From: Saururus chinensis
Taxonomy: Eukaryota > Streptophyta > Magnoliopsida > Piperales > Saururaceae
Assembly (NCBI GenBank): GCA_035235625.1
Contig: CP141150.1
Coordinates: 11,718,001-11,782,000, forward strand
Length of the DNA stretch: 64,000 nucleotides
Reading direction: 5' to 3'
Shown here: positions 36,268 to 49,807 of the stretch, in pieces
How the letters are laid out: every line of letters begins with the position of its first letter
Numbering within the stretch: the stretch's first letter is position 1
The notes under the pieces: generated by a model
The model's database searches: none
What the model saw: the letters and a program-made list of their open reading frames with translations, nothing else
Told to the model about the DNA's origin: nothing
Translations under genes and position numbers: made by a program

Positions 36268-39200
36268 ATGGATGAAAGCAAGTCCACCATTGGCCTTTCA
36301 TGGGCGCCAAACTTGTCTTCTCTGATGGCTGGTGGGCAGAAAGCTCATGGTAAAGATGTAAGTGAACGAGTGGAGAGGGTAGTTGAGCCGGAACTTGTGG
36401 ATGGATTGTTTGTGCCACCTAGAGATCCGAAGAAGTTGAATAAGTTGCTTAAAAAGAAAGTGAAAGACACAACTGGGAAAAATTGGTATGTTGGTTATAA
36501 AAATTATGTGGCTATTTCTAGTTCGATGTTCATTGGGGGTCTGCTAATCTGTTTTTGATATGCATGATAGGTTTGATATGCCTGCCCCAACTGTCACACC
36601 TGAGATTAGGAAGGATCTCCAAATTCTGAAGGTTTGATCTTTTTGTTGGGTTTTTGTTAGGAGAAGTTAATTATGATTTGAAGGAATGCTGCTATGGTAT
36701 TTTTATCTCCCTCTCCCTCCCTCCCTCCCTCCCTCCCTCCCTTCCTCTCTCTCTCTCTCCCTCTGTGGCACACTACACACCCAGACACAAAGAGATACAT
36801 GAGCATGCAAATGCACTGAACTGATAAGTATTATCGTTTAAAGGGCATTTTGATCTGTAGTGATGTAACTGGTTAAGCTTTAGGGTCTTTGGAAAGGGGG
36901 TAAACCTAAAACTAGTTTTGAATTTTGTCCGTTAAATTAGTCAGTTTTTGTCTGATGTGCTGTCTAATGAGTATAACCATTTCGTATAGAAATTTCGAAA
37001 ATACTGCAAGGCATGCAGAGCTTAGCTGAACAATGTTGTGCTGGGTCATTAGTATGCAGACATCTATTGCAGATATTCTAAAATTTCAGCCGGTGGTTGG
37101 GTAACTGCTTATTGGTTTGGCGTGATGATTGAATCAATGAGTTAGTTATCTAAGATGGTGTTTTCTGGATTTCAAAGGGCAATATAATGTTTGGACTTTG
37201 TGTCGTTTATTAGCTTATTATGGTCTCAAAGAGTTGTTTTTCTTTGTCTTTTGTGACAGATTTTTTTCTTTTAGAGTTTCAATGTGATTTTCCCTTATAG
37301 GATATTATGATGTATGTAAATGGTTTATTCTGGTTCAAGAGGACATACAACACTATGGATATAAAATTGGCGTTTTTAGCAGGCAAAGCTGCATATCTAC
37401 AGTGTCATGCTACTGGAACTCTGAAACATGATTTAAGTTATGGACTTAGAAATTGAAGTGTTGTAACAATTAATCTATAGTTAGTCCCTTCCTTAGCAGT
37501 TCGTGATTTTAGGAGAGAGCTAGAGGTCTTGGTGCAATTCCTTGCACATGAAAAAGTTCTCAAAATGTATCTATTGTGTTTATGTTGCCATGTAGAGCCC
37601 AAGTGATCTTGCACGTGCAGGGGAGTACTTATAGTCTTATATACTCAGTCCATTCCCAAACAGCTTGAGCTTTTGGAGAAGAGGTCCAACTAACAGCAAT
37701 GATTGGCGTTTAAGCTTGGTTCAATTTCTTAGTGCTTGTCAAGTTAAGGGATGGTTTTAGATAGTAGCTACCAACGTTTTTTAGGAGGTTTAAGAGGGCA
37801 GAAAGCCTGTGCAGCAGCGCTTTGTGCTGCAGTTCAGGTGGCCTATTAGATTTTGTTCCCTGGCTAGCGACTAACCAGGGGAAAAGCCCCTGGTTATCAT
37901 CCAACGACCAGGGGCATCTCAGTGTACTAGCCCGTTTGCAGTTGCACCATAATAAGGCCCCCTTTATACAGGTTCAGCTGGACCATGTGTCTTTTTGTTG
38001 GATGAATATGTGAGAGGCAGACATTATTTATGTTTATTTTTTGACTTTTTGTGAAACAGTTCTGACTGTGAATAGTATAAGTACAGTAACACTTCTAACA
38101 ATGATGCGAAGTAAACGATTTTACTTATTTGGTGCTTTCCGTTCTACCTTAATTGGATACCAATATGCATTGGGCAAATGAGGGGAAGAGGACAGAAGAT
38201 TAAACTTTTCAGTAGTTTGTTTGTTGTGTTTCATATTTGATAATAATTTAGATGTTGAACCCATGAGGAAAAATACATATCAATGCCTAGTCTGAAGTTA
38301 CAGTAACTAGTTGAAACTCTTAATTGCATTGTTAGAATCATGATTTTTTTCCTCCATCCGGTGTTATAGCTACAATTAGAAGCAATTTTATTACGTCCTA
38401 TAATTCAAATAGTCGTAACTTCTATCCTTTTATTGTTGAAAAGGAGAATTGAAGAGTTTTCCACAGTTCGATCAACTAGAATTGAATCCACTATGCATGT
38501 TATACTATGCATCTCTTGTAAGAAACAGACTCAGTTTCTTTTCAACATCAGGTGAGAAAGAGCACTGGTAAAAGTTTACCTTGAATATGAGAATTATTAT
38601 TCATCAGGTGAGAAAGAACACTGGTAAAAGTTTACCTTGAATATGAAAATTATTATTTATCAGGTGAGAAAGAACACTGGTAAAAGTTTACCTTGAATAT
38701 GAAAATTATTATTTATCAGGTGAGAAAGAACACTGGTAAAAATTTACCTTGAATATGAAAATTATTACTGTATATTATAAAAGAAGATTCACAAAAGAGA
38801 AGTTCGATAAGATTTCAACAATGAAATCAATAATTGTTTATGATTTGGGTGAATAATACCTTATCCTATTATATGTAAAAAGCAACCACATTTGGTATTA
38901 TCTACCCAGGTAAAAGAAGATTATTTGCTACATGTGTTGATGACTACCTTCCTGCCTCTTTAAGATGTGGATCTTGAAAGTGCAGCTTGCTTTTATATAT
39001 ATCTGCCATATGTCAAGACATGAATCAGCTCTAGAACTTTACTGATTTATAAGGACATAAATAACATATGGGCAAATAATCCAGCCATTTAAATTAGGAT
39101 GAATCATCAGGGAGGAGCAAAGCACTCTAAATGACAAAATGGCTGAAAAACATCGTTAAAAATACTTAAATGAGACATTCATTTTTTGTTTCTGAAAACC

Positions 39201-41375
39201 AAGAGATAGCACATTAAGCAAGAAGTTAGTTTCTATATCATAAGAAATAGACCTGGGTCAGCCTGCTGATATGGAAGGCATAGCTCTACACTGCTTCCTG
39301 TTGATTAAGATTCTTCCATGCGAATTAAGAATTGTTTTATGTTAAGTTTGGTGCTGAAGTAGCCGGTTTTGTTAATATGGAAAGCATAGTTTTTTACGGG
39401 GTTGTTTGGAATTTTGCTAGAATGTAAATTATTAAAAAATCAATTCTTCTCAATCTTAAAATTAGAATTTCGTTTGTGAAGATTTTTAAACAATTTTAAT
39501 TCAGGCAAAATCCTAGTTAAATATAGGTCCAGATTGCCAAAATTTTGGCACAATCCCAATTCTAGCTTCATTTTTTATTCGCTCAGAATTTGGTTTTGTA
39601 ACCATATTTTGTGGCAATTCACTAAAACTTCCAAATGTTACAAAATCTAAAGTTAAATTCTGTATTCAAAGAGGCTCTAAGTCAAGCATGCTGTCTATGC
39701 CCAACTCTCTAGAGGTTATATGATAAAAATAAGGTGATGATGATTTTTGTTGTATAGAATAAAATCCTTGAAGTCATGGATGATTAAGACGATATGTAGT
39801 TTGGTGATTAAGACAATAGGGAAGTAAATTGCAAAGCGCTTATTTTCCTCTCCTTGGGGTGGACATGTGTTTTGTGTAACTTGGATAAAAGTAGTTAGAA
39901 TGTTATGGGAGATGTCAAGCCAAATAGTTTGTTCAAGGTGATTATGATGAGGAAAAAGTTAAGCGCCCCAGTGCATTGCAAGCCGTCAGATCAAGATCTG
40001 ATGGCTCACTTGTTTAAATCCCTCTTGTCCCCGTGTTACGAGAGCCGCAGCTGCATGATCAAAGTTGTTTGCGCATATAAATGGGACTCTTATGATGATT
40101 AGGTTTTATGTTTAACTTGGAATCTTTTTGCTATTGAATTAAAATTTCCACTTATTTCTACATGTGCTCGGAGTGATACTTTTATTTGCAATTCTGCGTT
40201 ATGTTGGCATATTTATGCTTTTCTATCTTACATACTAAAACTGTTGGTTGTGCCTTGGTTGGGATGGTTTCTTGGCTTTTAGTGATATGTGCCCAACTAT
40301 TTGTTCTTCATATGATAATCTGATGTTTTAATTATAATGCAGCTGAGAAATGTAATTGATCCAAAGAGGCACTACAAAAAGGGTGATTCTAAGACGCTTC
40401 CTAAGTATTTCCAGGTGTGCCAAGCTTCTTAACTTAAATGATGTATGTTTCTAGTTTGGGGCTTAGTGTATCATTTTGGTTTTACTTCAGTGGATAAAGG
40501 ATTCTGGAGTTGTGATATTAGATAAATTGGCTTCTAAAAGTGATGAGACTTGCATAAAAAAAAGAATAAAAAAATAAGTGATGAGACGCTTGTTGGATTA
40601 TTTATATATCATAGGTCACGCACGATGGCATTAAGGTTACCAGGACTTGCCTAGATGATGGCAGGGGCAGTGACCACTGTAATAATGCCTAGGCACATAG
40701 GCAGATGCCTGCTTTCTGAATTATATTACATGAAATGACGTGTATGAGCAGAATATTCGTAATGTATTGCTTAGGCATCCGCAGGCACCTCTAGTTGAGT
40801 TGCCTTGATTGTTGAGGATGCCTAGGCAAGCACCATAGGCACTTGCTGGCGTGAAGTGCCTTTGTAATTTCTATTTTATCCCTCAGCCGTGCCTCGGGAC
40901 CACCTTAACGACATTATTCACAATTTCACATGGACTTTTCCCTCCTTCCTTAGAAACCCACTGGGAGTTTTCGTATTAATTCATGGCTAATCAGTTGGCT
41001 GTCCTATGTACATATGTAGGTGGGTACTGTTGTTGAATCTGCATCGGACTTCTTCTCTGGTAGATTGACAAAAAGAGAGAGGAAGGCAACTCTTGCCGAG
41101 GAGCTACTTTCAGATATAAATCTTACTAAGTATAGGTAAGTTACAAAATATATCTTTGCCTGTAGAAGTGAAATATAAAGAGGGAAAATTGCATTCTGGG
41201 TGCAAATTTACTTATATCAATGTGCACCACTGGAATTACAATTATTGACATGTTTTATTAAAATTTTAGGAAACGCAAAGTGCGGGAGATTGAGGATAAA
41301 CACAGGCCTGTTGGAGTGGATAAGTGGAAGATTAAAGGGTGGCAGACAAGGAAGCGGGCGAAGCAAAGAAGATAA
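36268..41375 (+). CDS. FCF2: FCF2 pre-rRNA processing factor, 5 coding exons
   Basis: Nucleolar factor of the small-subunit processome needed for early 18S rRNA cleavages (yeast Fcf2, human DNTTIP2 family). Coding exons: 36268-36485, 36571-36631, 40343-40414, 41020-41135 and 41270-41375. All introns are GT-AG, phases join, and the total is 573 bp (190 residues), the usual plant length. The N-terminus MDESKSTIGLSWAPNL and ELVDGLFVPPRDPKKLNKLL (42-61) are plant-family signatures. The Fcf2 domain runs from about 66 to 165: KDTTGKNWFDMPAP, RNVIDPKRHYKK, VGTVVESASDFFSGRLTKRE, RKATLAEELL, KYRKRKVREIE. The C-terminus is strongly basic (RKRAKQRR), fitting nucleolar localisation. The frame continues up to a TTG at 36259, but the ATG at 36268 sits one base after an acceptor and is the natural start. 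The second intron is 3.7 kb and repeat-filled. No damage seen. Confidence 0.95.
36703..36765. repeat. Simple repeat (CCCT)n followed by (CT)n
   Basis: About nine CTCC/CCCT units then a CT run, inside the 3.7-kb second intron of FCF2, about 70 bp after its donor site. Pyrimidine-only on the transcribed-sense strand and likely length-variable. Confidence 0.95.
37872..37896. repeat. Perfect short hairpin in FCF2 intron 2
   Basis: TAACCAGGGG, loop AAAAG, then CCCCTGGTTA: a perfect 10-bp stem with a 5-nt loop. A further CCAGGGG lies 16 bp downstream, and the stretch 37800-38000 is more GC-rich than the intron around it, suggesting a small inserted element. The 5-nt loop is too short for a typical plant miRNA precursor. 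Confidence 0.7.
38549..38772. repeat. 56-bp minisatellite, four copies, in FCF2 intron 2
   Basis: Units start at 38549, 38605, 38661 and 38717 (CAGGTGAGAAAGARCACTGG, then TAAAAGTTTACCTTGAATAT, then an AT tail). The period is exactly 56 bp and the copies differ at one to three positions. Each unit carries CAG/GTGAG, a perfect plant splice-donor sequence, so the array places four strong decoy donors inside the intron. Confidence 0.97.
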
Positions 41376-41475
41376 TTTGCTATATTATGGATGTTGTATC
41401 GTTCTCTTTGGATGGCAACAACATTTCCGTTGCTTATCTTAGGAGCATTTGCTATTGTATTCTATAGTAAAAAAT

Positions 41476-41577
41476 TTGAATTGTCACTTGGGAGGCATAT
41501 ACAGTCCAGTTATTGCATGTTAGCACTTGAATTGTCACTTGGGAGGCATATCCTTGTATCCTATGGGAGAATTATAT
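41476..41577. repeat. 51-bp-spaced direct repeat downstream of FCF2
   Basis: TTGAATTGTCACTTGGGAGG followed by CATAT occurs at 41476 and 41527. It lies about 100-200 bp after the FCF2 stop codon and so probably within its 3' UTR or just beyond. Confidence 0.85.
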
Positions 41578-42596
41578 AGCAGTTGATAATAATCTAGAGA
41601 GGGATTAAGGTTCAATAGGATGAGTATTACCCTCTTAATAGGGGATGAAAACGAGGATCTCCACTTATTGCAACAGCCCTCTGCTAACCATCCTACTTTA
41701 CCGTGACGAGCAGCACTAACGTGTTTGTTCATGGTGTTCGTGCATGCTTTCCTTCTCATTCAATCTTTGTGGGAAGTGTGCCGATAACTATACTTTGAAT
41801 TTAAACTTCATCTCAGCTCAAATGATTGTAGGAATTCTGCCTATGAAAAATGTTGTTGACCAATTTCACGAGTAATTTAGATAGGGCTTTAAACATGGTA
41901 CATAAGAAAGCAGCTTTGCATAAAATCAATGCCAGTCGAGCGTACAAAAGGAGTGTCTATTTTTAAGATGGACGCTCCATACGCTATCACATATTAGCGT
42001 TTACTAACGCTTATGTGAGTTTAGTGTGTGGATCGTTTTGAAAATAGATGGTTACCTTGCATTCTTTACGTTCGGCTAACTATGGCCGGGAGTATGAAAA
42101 ACGTTTCCTTCTTTTATGTACCATATTTACCCCCAAAAGGCTCTGGTCACAGACCTGTCAGGCTTGACGAGCTCTGGTCACAGACCTGTCAGGCTTGACG
42201 AGCCCTTTAAACGTCCTGTCGAGTCTCAACTCAAATGATCAATGTGCACAAAGCGTATGACATCCTACAGGTTTTGTGTGCCTTAGGTCCCATTGATAAA
42301 TCAAAATGCCATAGTTCAGTGCCGAATGATGGCCCCCCTGGCCTTTTTTTGGCTGACACAGTCAGCTGATAAGATCATTTCAGACGCAATCAAATGGGCC
42401 AAAGCACTAAGAAAAACTGCTTTTCAAACGGCCGTACAGGAATGGAATAAGTTGTTAATAAACAAAAGAATAAATATAAAGTTATCATAATTAAATTATA
42501 TTATTTAATTTCTAGGATTATGTTGGTCACCTTTTTAGTTTTCAATAATCAATACAAGAGAAGGAGGAGGAGGAGGAGGAGGAACAACAGAACGTA
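41578..42596. other. Gene-free stretch downstream of FCF2
   Basis: Contains a 31-bp perfect tandem duplication (42140-42201, unit beginning GCTCTGGTCACAGACCTGTC) and a GGA-rich microsatellite (about 42557-42585). A patch at 41955-42115 shares the tail GGGAGTATGAAAAACG with the segmental duplication at 47.3 kb. No gene seen. Confidence 0.6.
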
Positions 42597-45260
42597 GCTA
42601 GAGGTGAGCAAAGTACGGGCTGTTTATAGACCTACACGAGCGGGCCAAACTTAGGGCCTGGCCCGGCCTGTAATTTTAAGAGCCATTGGGATATTTGCCC
42701 CAATGTGTTGGTCAATTGGGGCCAATGCCCCTTCAATTTTTTTATTTTTAAAATCTATAAATAGGGGAGAGTTTATCCTTCTCTTCATCCTTCCCTCTAA
42801 TATCTAAGTTTTACTTTCTCCTCTCCTCCCATATTCTCAAGTCTCAAGTTCTTAATTTTTGTTTTAAATTTAAATTTAAAATTTAGCTCTCACACTCTCA
42901 AACCTTCATATTCAAGTTTTTAATTCTTAAGATTTCTCCTCCTCCATTAAGTGGGCAACCGGTAACTCAAGTCTAAACTCTCAAGCATCAAGTTTAGTAA
43001 ATTTGATTTAATAATTTAATTTATCTTTTATTTTTCTTACAATTTTTTTCTTTTTTTTGAAAGAATTCAATCCCAATTAACGTACAATGCCTCCTTTTCC
43101 TTGGTCGCTCCCCTAAGTCCTACCGCTAATTTTTTTGAAGGAGAAAATTTTGACATAAATGAAGCCGATAACGAAGGAATTCTACCAATGCTTTCAACAG
43201 TCGGGGAGAAAAGAAGCGGCAACCTTCTATAATGTAAAGTCTTATGAAGAAAATTAGGGTGGACAACCCTAACAACCCAGACAAGTTCCTCTTAAAGCTG
43301 AATGCAATTATTGAAAAAGTATTATAAGCATGAGAACAGGGGGAGGAGGGGGTACCATACATCTTCTTTGTTATGCTACATCATGCTTTGCTAAGCATGA
43401 GCCGAAGGACCCCAGACAAGCACAATTAAATTCCATGACTGCATCTTCTACCTCTCTTAGTACTTTTTTTTTAATCAAGATACAAATAGGAGGGAACTTG
43501 TGAAGTATGTTGTGTGCGCCGATCAACCTTTCTCTTTCGCCGATGGCTCCAAGTTCGAGATGTACGAGAAGACTTCTCTCAACCCGACATTCAACAAAAT
43601 TTCACACACCATATTGATGAGAGATATTTTCAAGCCATACAAGGAGTACAAAGTATAGCTTATAAAAACCCTAGAAATAATTTGGGTAAGATCGCTCTAA
43701 CTTCTAATATTTTGACTAGTATCGAAGATATCGGCTATGCATATGTTACTGCTTATTTTATAGATTAATCATGGATATTAAATAAAAGAATAATATATTT
43801 TAATATTCTAGAATATCCTTACAAAACTTCAATTATTGAAAAATCATGGATGTATGTTTTAAATGAATATTCAATTAAAGATAAAAACTATGCTTATTAC
43901 TTTAGATAATGCATCTAATAATAATTTAGTGGTAGAACTTTTAGAATCCCATTGTGATCACATTGGTCTAATAGAATCAAATATATTTTATATTAGATGT
44001 ACATGCCACATAATTAATTTGTTTGTTCAATATGGTTTAAATATAGTCAAACTTCATATTCAATTAATTAAAATAATTTGTTACATATCACCTCTTCACC
44101 CTCTCGATTATAAAAAAATTTAAAGAATTATATAGATTGCATGGTAAGAAACATACAAAATTTTAATTAGATGTTCGTCATAGGTGGAATAACATGTATT
44201 TAATGTTAAAGTCTTGTGAAAGATTTGAAAGTTAATTATTTATTGGGTTACATATAAGTTATATCATCTAGGACTTAATGAAGGTCATTTTGCTATATCT
44301 ATTTGTTTGATGTATTTTCTACATATTTTTTTTATCATATTACTATAGATTTATTTGAAGGTTACTATCCTAATTCTTGTTCAATTCTAAACCACTTGTA
44401 TTACATAACTAATACATTTGCACAATATAGAGAGGTTGAAGCATTTGCATATCTTATAAAGGAAATGGAAACAGAAACAAAATTTAACAAATATTGGTCT
44501 CCTACCTTATAATTTATTGTTTATGGGTTGTAATTGATCATAGGGTAAGATTAGAAGGTGTACAAATTTTAATTAATGGTATACATGAGAACATGAATCC
44601 CTATGCCAATGAAAATGATACTCTATATAAAACTGTAGAAACTACCTTACATTCTTTATATAATATATATAAGATAACCCATGGGTCAAGACAAAATCAA
44701 TTAACTTCTTCTTCTTCTCCTCTTCATATATATCTTCCATGTAACACTAAGTCTTAGATGTTACTTCATAAAAATAAATAGAAATATAGTGTTAATAGTA
44801 ATGAATTAACTAACTATTTAAATGCTGATTTGAACCTCATTAAGTCCTCCAAACAACTTAGTAATATGAATGTTCTAACTTGGTGGCAGACATATAGAAG
44901 TAACTATTCTGTATTGTCTATCTTAGCTCATGATTTATTAACTGTCCACAATAGCATCGGAATTTGCTTTTTGTGGAAGAGGTAGGGTGTTAGATGAAAT
45001 GCGAAGTCGACTAATGCCTAATGGGTTGAAGACATGCAATTGCTTGAAAGATTAGTTGGACATAGAAAAAGGGCACAAGTTCCCAATTTTGAAGAGGAAA
45101 TAAAAGATTACAATAATAAATAATAGATAGGTGAGTATGTGCCAACTTAGTTAAGATATATTCATTTTATAGTGATGTAATTTTGACAGTCACTTTGTAA
45201 ATTATAATTCTATTATGTAAATTATTTAATAAATATAGTTTTAGATTTTTTTTAAAAAAT
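42597..45260 (+). mobile_element. Decayed autonomous hAT-family DNA transposon with transposase remnants
   Basis: The left end TAGAGGTGAGCAAAGTACGG is hAT-like; the right end was not found, so 45260 is approximate. Transposase remnants run 5' to 3' from about 43380: an N-terminal part (ELVKYVVCADQPFSFADGSK, then SLNPTFNK), then GKIALTSNILTSIEDIGYAY followed by VTAYFID, then ITLDNASNNN with RCTCHIINLFVQYGL (the RNase H-like catalytic region), and at about 44880-45090 the dimerisation region (LTWWQTYRSN, SILAHDLL, VLDEMRSRLMPNG). Many stops and several frameshifts break the frame (for example before ITLDNASNN near 43890 and after LLTVHNS near 44955). No BED zinc finger is clearly visible. An old, inactive copy. 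Confidence 0.85.
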
Positions 45261-46279
45261 TACACGAAGGGATTGTTTAGTGGGCATGGCTGCAACCCTG
45301 TGGGTTAGGTTGGGCCCAACTCCTCTCCCTTCCATAACCCTGTGGGTTATGGGGCTCAAAAAGACTTATCTTTTGGACAAGTCTCTCAAATTAATTTTAA
45401 TTTAAATAACCAAAATGCTAAGGGACATCACAAATGCATCATCGTGGCCGTTCATGATAATTTGGTTTAGATGCTTTAATTTTTCCACAAATGAAAACTT
45501 TTGGGGAGATGCCTGTTTTGGTCAATTTTCCATTTCTCATAGGACATTTCCAGGCATTTGCTGAAAGAGCATTTCCTAACTAAGGCCATTTGTGGCCCAT
45601 TTTAACAAGCAAAATATATCCCACAAATCCCATTTAACTATTTTATAGGCATGCATTGCCAAACGAAAAGCCATTATTCCATAAATATGACCAATCATTT
45701 TATCACAAATCTTCATTTCCTACACCCACAAATGGATTTGATATACACGAGCATCTTCTTCCATTATTGAAAATTATGGAGATTAGTAAAGAGATATGAG
45801 TATTACAAATTAAAGATGTTAGAAGCAAGTTGAACTAAATGAGGGTCCTTGATAAGGAAAAAAATATCCGTCAAGATTTTGACAAATGTGCAGATTTGAC
45901 CTATATAAATACACACATGAATAGAATGACAACATCTTCATCCTTTGCATTTCTCTGCCTAAATGAATAATGACCATCCTCCCCAATTTTTTCTTTTCCC
46001 GATATTATGTAGTCTTATACTTACCTTTTTTCTATTAGTGTATCATTAGTTTTATAATACAACACATAGGAGAGTTTATCATAGAGCCATCTTGGACATG
46101 ATAAAAAGGTTGAAATAAAATGGGTAGGGTCATTCTTTTAGCACTTTTTGAAGAATTCAATAAATTTCAGTCCCCCAACGTCTCTCCACTACTTATCAAC
46201 TTTGCCCCCCATAACCATCCAATTATGCCTTTTCCAAACAATCCAAACAACCGCAGAAAATATCTCCATGTCCTCTTGA
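45261..46279. other. Gene-free stretch
   Basis: Mostly AT-rich unique sequence. An 18-bp direct repeat (AACCCTGTGGGTTA-type) occurs at about 45295 and 45343 and may mark the truncated right side of the hAT element. No gene found. Confidence 0.4.
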
Positions 46280-47536
46280 ATCTGAGAGCTTTGATAAATT
46301 TTTTTACCCGCAAGACACTCTTTTTCGGTCAATTTCGAGCTTGCCGATATTTAAAATACCCTAGAGGCTGAGAACAGCTTTGCATCTGCCTCCGCCTTGA
46401 ATGGTATTGAAACTCATCTTCATACTACATGTGTAGTAAAAGGGTAAAATAGAAAATAAAAAAATTTATCAACCTAAATAGCATATAGAATGTGAGAAAC
46501 ATTGATGGCACTAGTGTCAGGGATATAAACTTGGGTACTAGTAATTATATTGTCTTTCAAGGTGAATTCTTGCATCTTCCGCTCATTCTGGTAGTGTTTA
46601 TTACATTAGTTTTCTCCTATCGCTCATCTAAGTAACAATAACATGGGTGTATTTTTCAGTGTGAATGAAAATCTACTAAGTTCAGGTAAGCCAAGCATTT
46701 CTAAGACATCTAAACTTGATGAAACATTTATAAAACCAATGGAAAAGGCAAGAGCCTCCGGATTGAAGCCAAATGTTGGACACACATACAAAATATGAAA
46801 AAGTTTGCTACAAATAGGTATTAAAAAGACGCCTTTTGAGAATAACAGCACATTGGATGCATCGAAAATAAATGACACAAAACATATAGATACATGCTTT
46901 ATTGTGACAAACGAAGTTGGATTTAATTTTTGAAGCCATAAGCAATTAATTTCTTGTGACTGGTATACATAATTTCCACATGACCCACCCTGCTTTAGCT
47001 CGAAGGAACCGGCTTATATATCTCGCATATTGAAATCTACTTCACATTGTTAGCGGCTTGCTATTCTTTCACTTCTACAAACCAATCTAATATATAGGAG
47101 TATGGTACATACTCTCTCTATTTTATTATCTATATTAAAAGCTACATTTATTTTTTCAAAATTAACTAATTTAATATAGTTGTTCACTTGGGACACGGAA
47201 TATTTGTTAGTCAATACCTACTATAATTAATTTTAAATGTACAATATACATAGTTGAAAGCTGTGATGTAAATGAATATCATGTTATCTTCAATCTCTGT
47301 GGTGGACTCACGTTAGTGTGCACTAGCGTGTACGCTGTCCATATCGAAAATGGACTCTTTATAGACGTTCCTTATACTCAGCTCGTTGTGAGAGGGGAGT
47401 ATGAAAAACGCTTCCAATAAGCCCATATGCATGGGCTAGGCCATGGGTGTTCGTACTTTGGTGTTGAGTTCATTCTAATGTTCTCGCTCAAGCACTCACT
47501 AGCTATTCCAACTAAACTCAGCAAAGTAGATTAATA
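46280..47536. repeat. Segmental duplication, copy A (uninterrupted)
   Basis: About 1.26 kb that aligns nearly end to end with 51070-54014 once the insertion in the latter is left out. Shared landmarks: GATATTTAAAAT, ACCCTAGAGGCTGAGA, GGTATTGAAACTCATC, TGTGAGAAACATTGATGGCA, AAGCCAAATGTTGGACACAC, a 100-bp MITE-like stretch near 47109, and CGTACTTTGGTGTT near the right end. Copy A carries additional sequence near 46510-46550. The open frame at 46624-46878 (minus) is not conserved intact in copy B, so it is unlikely to be a gene. Confidence 0.92.
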
Positions 47537-48138
47537 TACTTTATATCAAAATATGAGATAGTGGGCTTTCCCATGTCAAACATATGACAATATAGAAATT
47601 TAAAGCTTCCCCGGTCATTATGTTTGGTTCCCAAAAATCCCATCCAATGGGGACAACTACCACACTTCATAGACTTTCTCAATAAAAAAATATTTTTTTT
47701 AAAAAAAGTAAAAACTACAAAAAGAAAAAAAATTGTTGCCTAGCCCAAGCTTGCTTATGGACAAGCCACAACCTACGTGGGGTTGGTCTATCAAGATTTA
47801 GCGTTGTGATCGTGGCCATGACCAAATTATCTTCTTAGCCATCAAGAGGAAAAACAACTAGGAATTATAACTTCTAGTCATACTCTAAACAACGTTACCC
47901 AGTTGTGTTCCAGTGTTTCAGATTGCTCAACTTTCCAAAAAATAACCTCATTTTTGCACTTGCAATTTGAAAAGCACAGAGGTTTGTCAATCACACAAAA
48001 CACTAATCTTAACAACTGAAAAAAAATTTGCAAAAGAAAGTGAAGTCCAAAACCGCAAAGAAGTAGCATGATTTAACTCTACAAATATGAAATATGTGCT
48101 CAGTGCTCAAAACCAAGGATAACAGAAATCCTAGAGAT
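47537..48138. other. Intergenic stretch downstream of RPL21
   Basis: Contains an A-rich run (about 47690-47730). The last 250 bp or so before 48139 should be the RPL21 3' UTR. No other feature seen. Confidence 0.5.
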
Positions 48139-49795
<1,657 letters not shown>

Positions 49796-49807
49796 TTATG
49801 TAGACTG

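Noticed and set aside
37740-38010. Possible small gene or miRNA precursor in FCF2 intron 2
   Set aside because: The hairpin has a 10-bp stem and 5-nt loop, too short for a plant miRNA foldback; the open frame has no recognisable domain.
40538-40587. 12-bp direct repeat (AAGTGATGAGAC) around an A-rich tract, like a SINE/LINE target duplication
   Set aside because: Only about 26 bp lie between the repeats and there is no element body; more likely local slippage.
46624-46878. 84-residue minus-strand open frame in segmental copy A, possibly a gene
   Set aside because: The matching region of copy B (53100-53324) does not keep the frame, and no family resemblance is seen.
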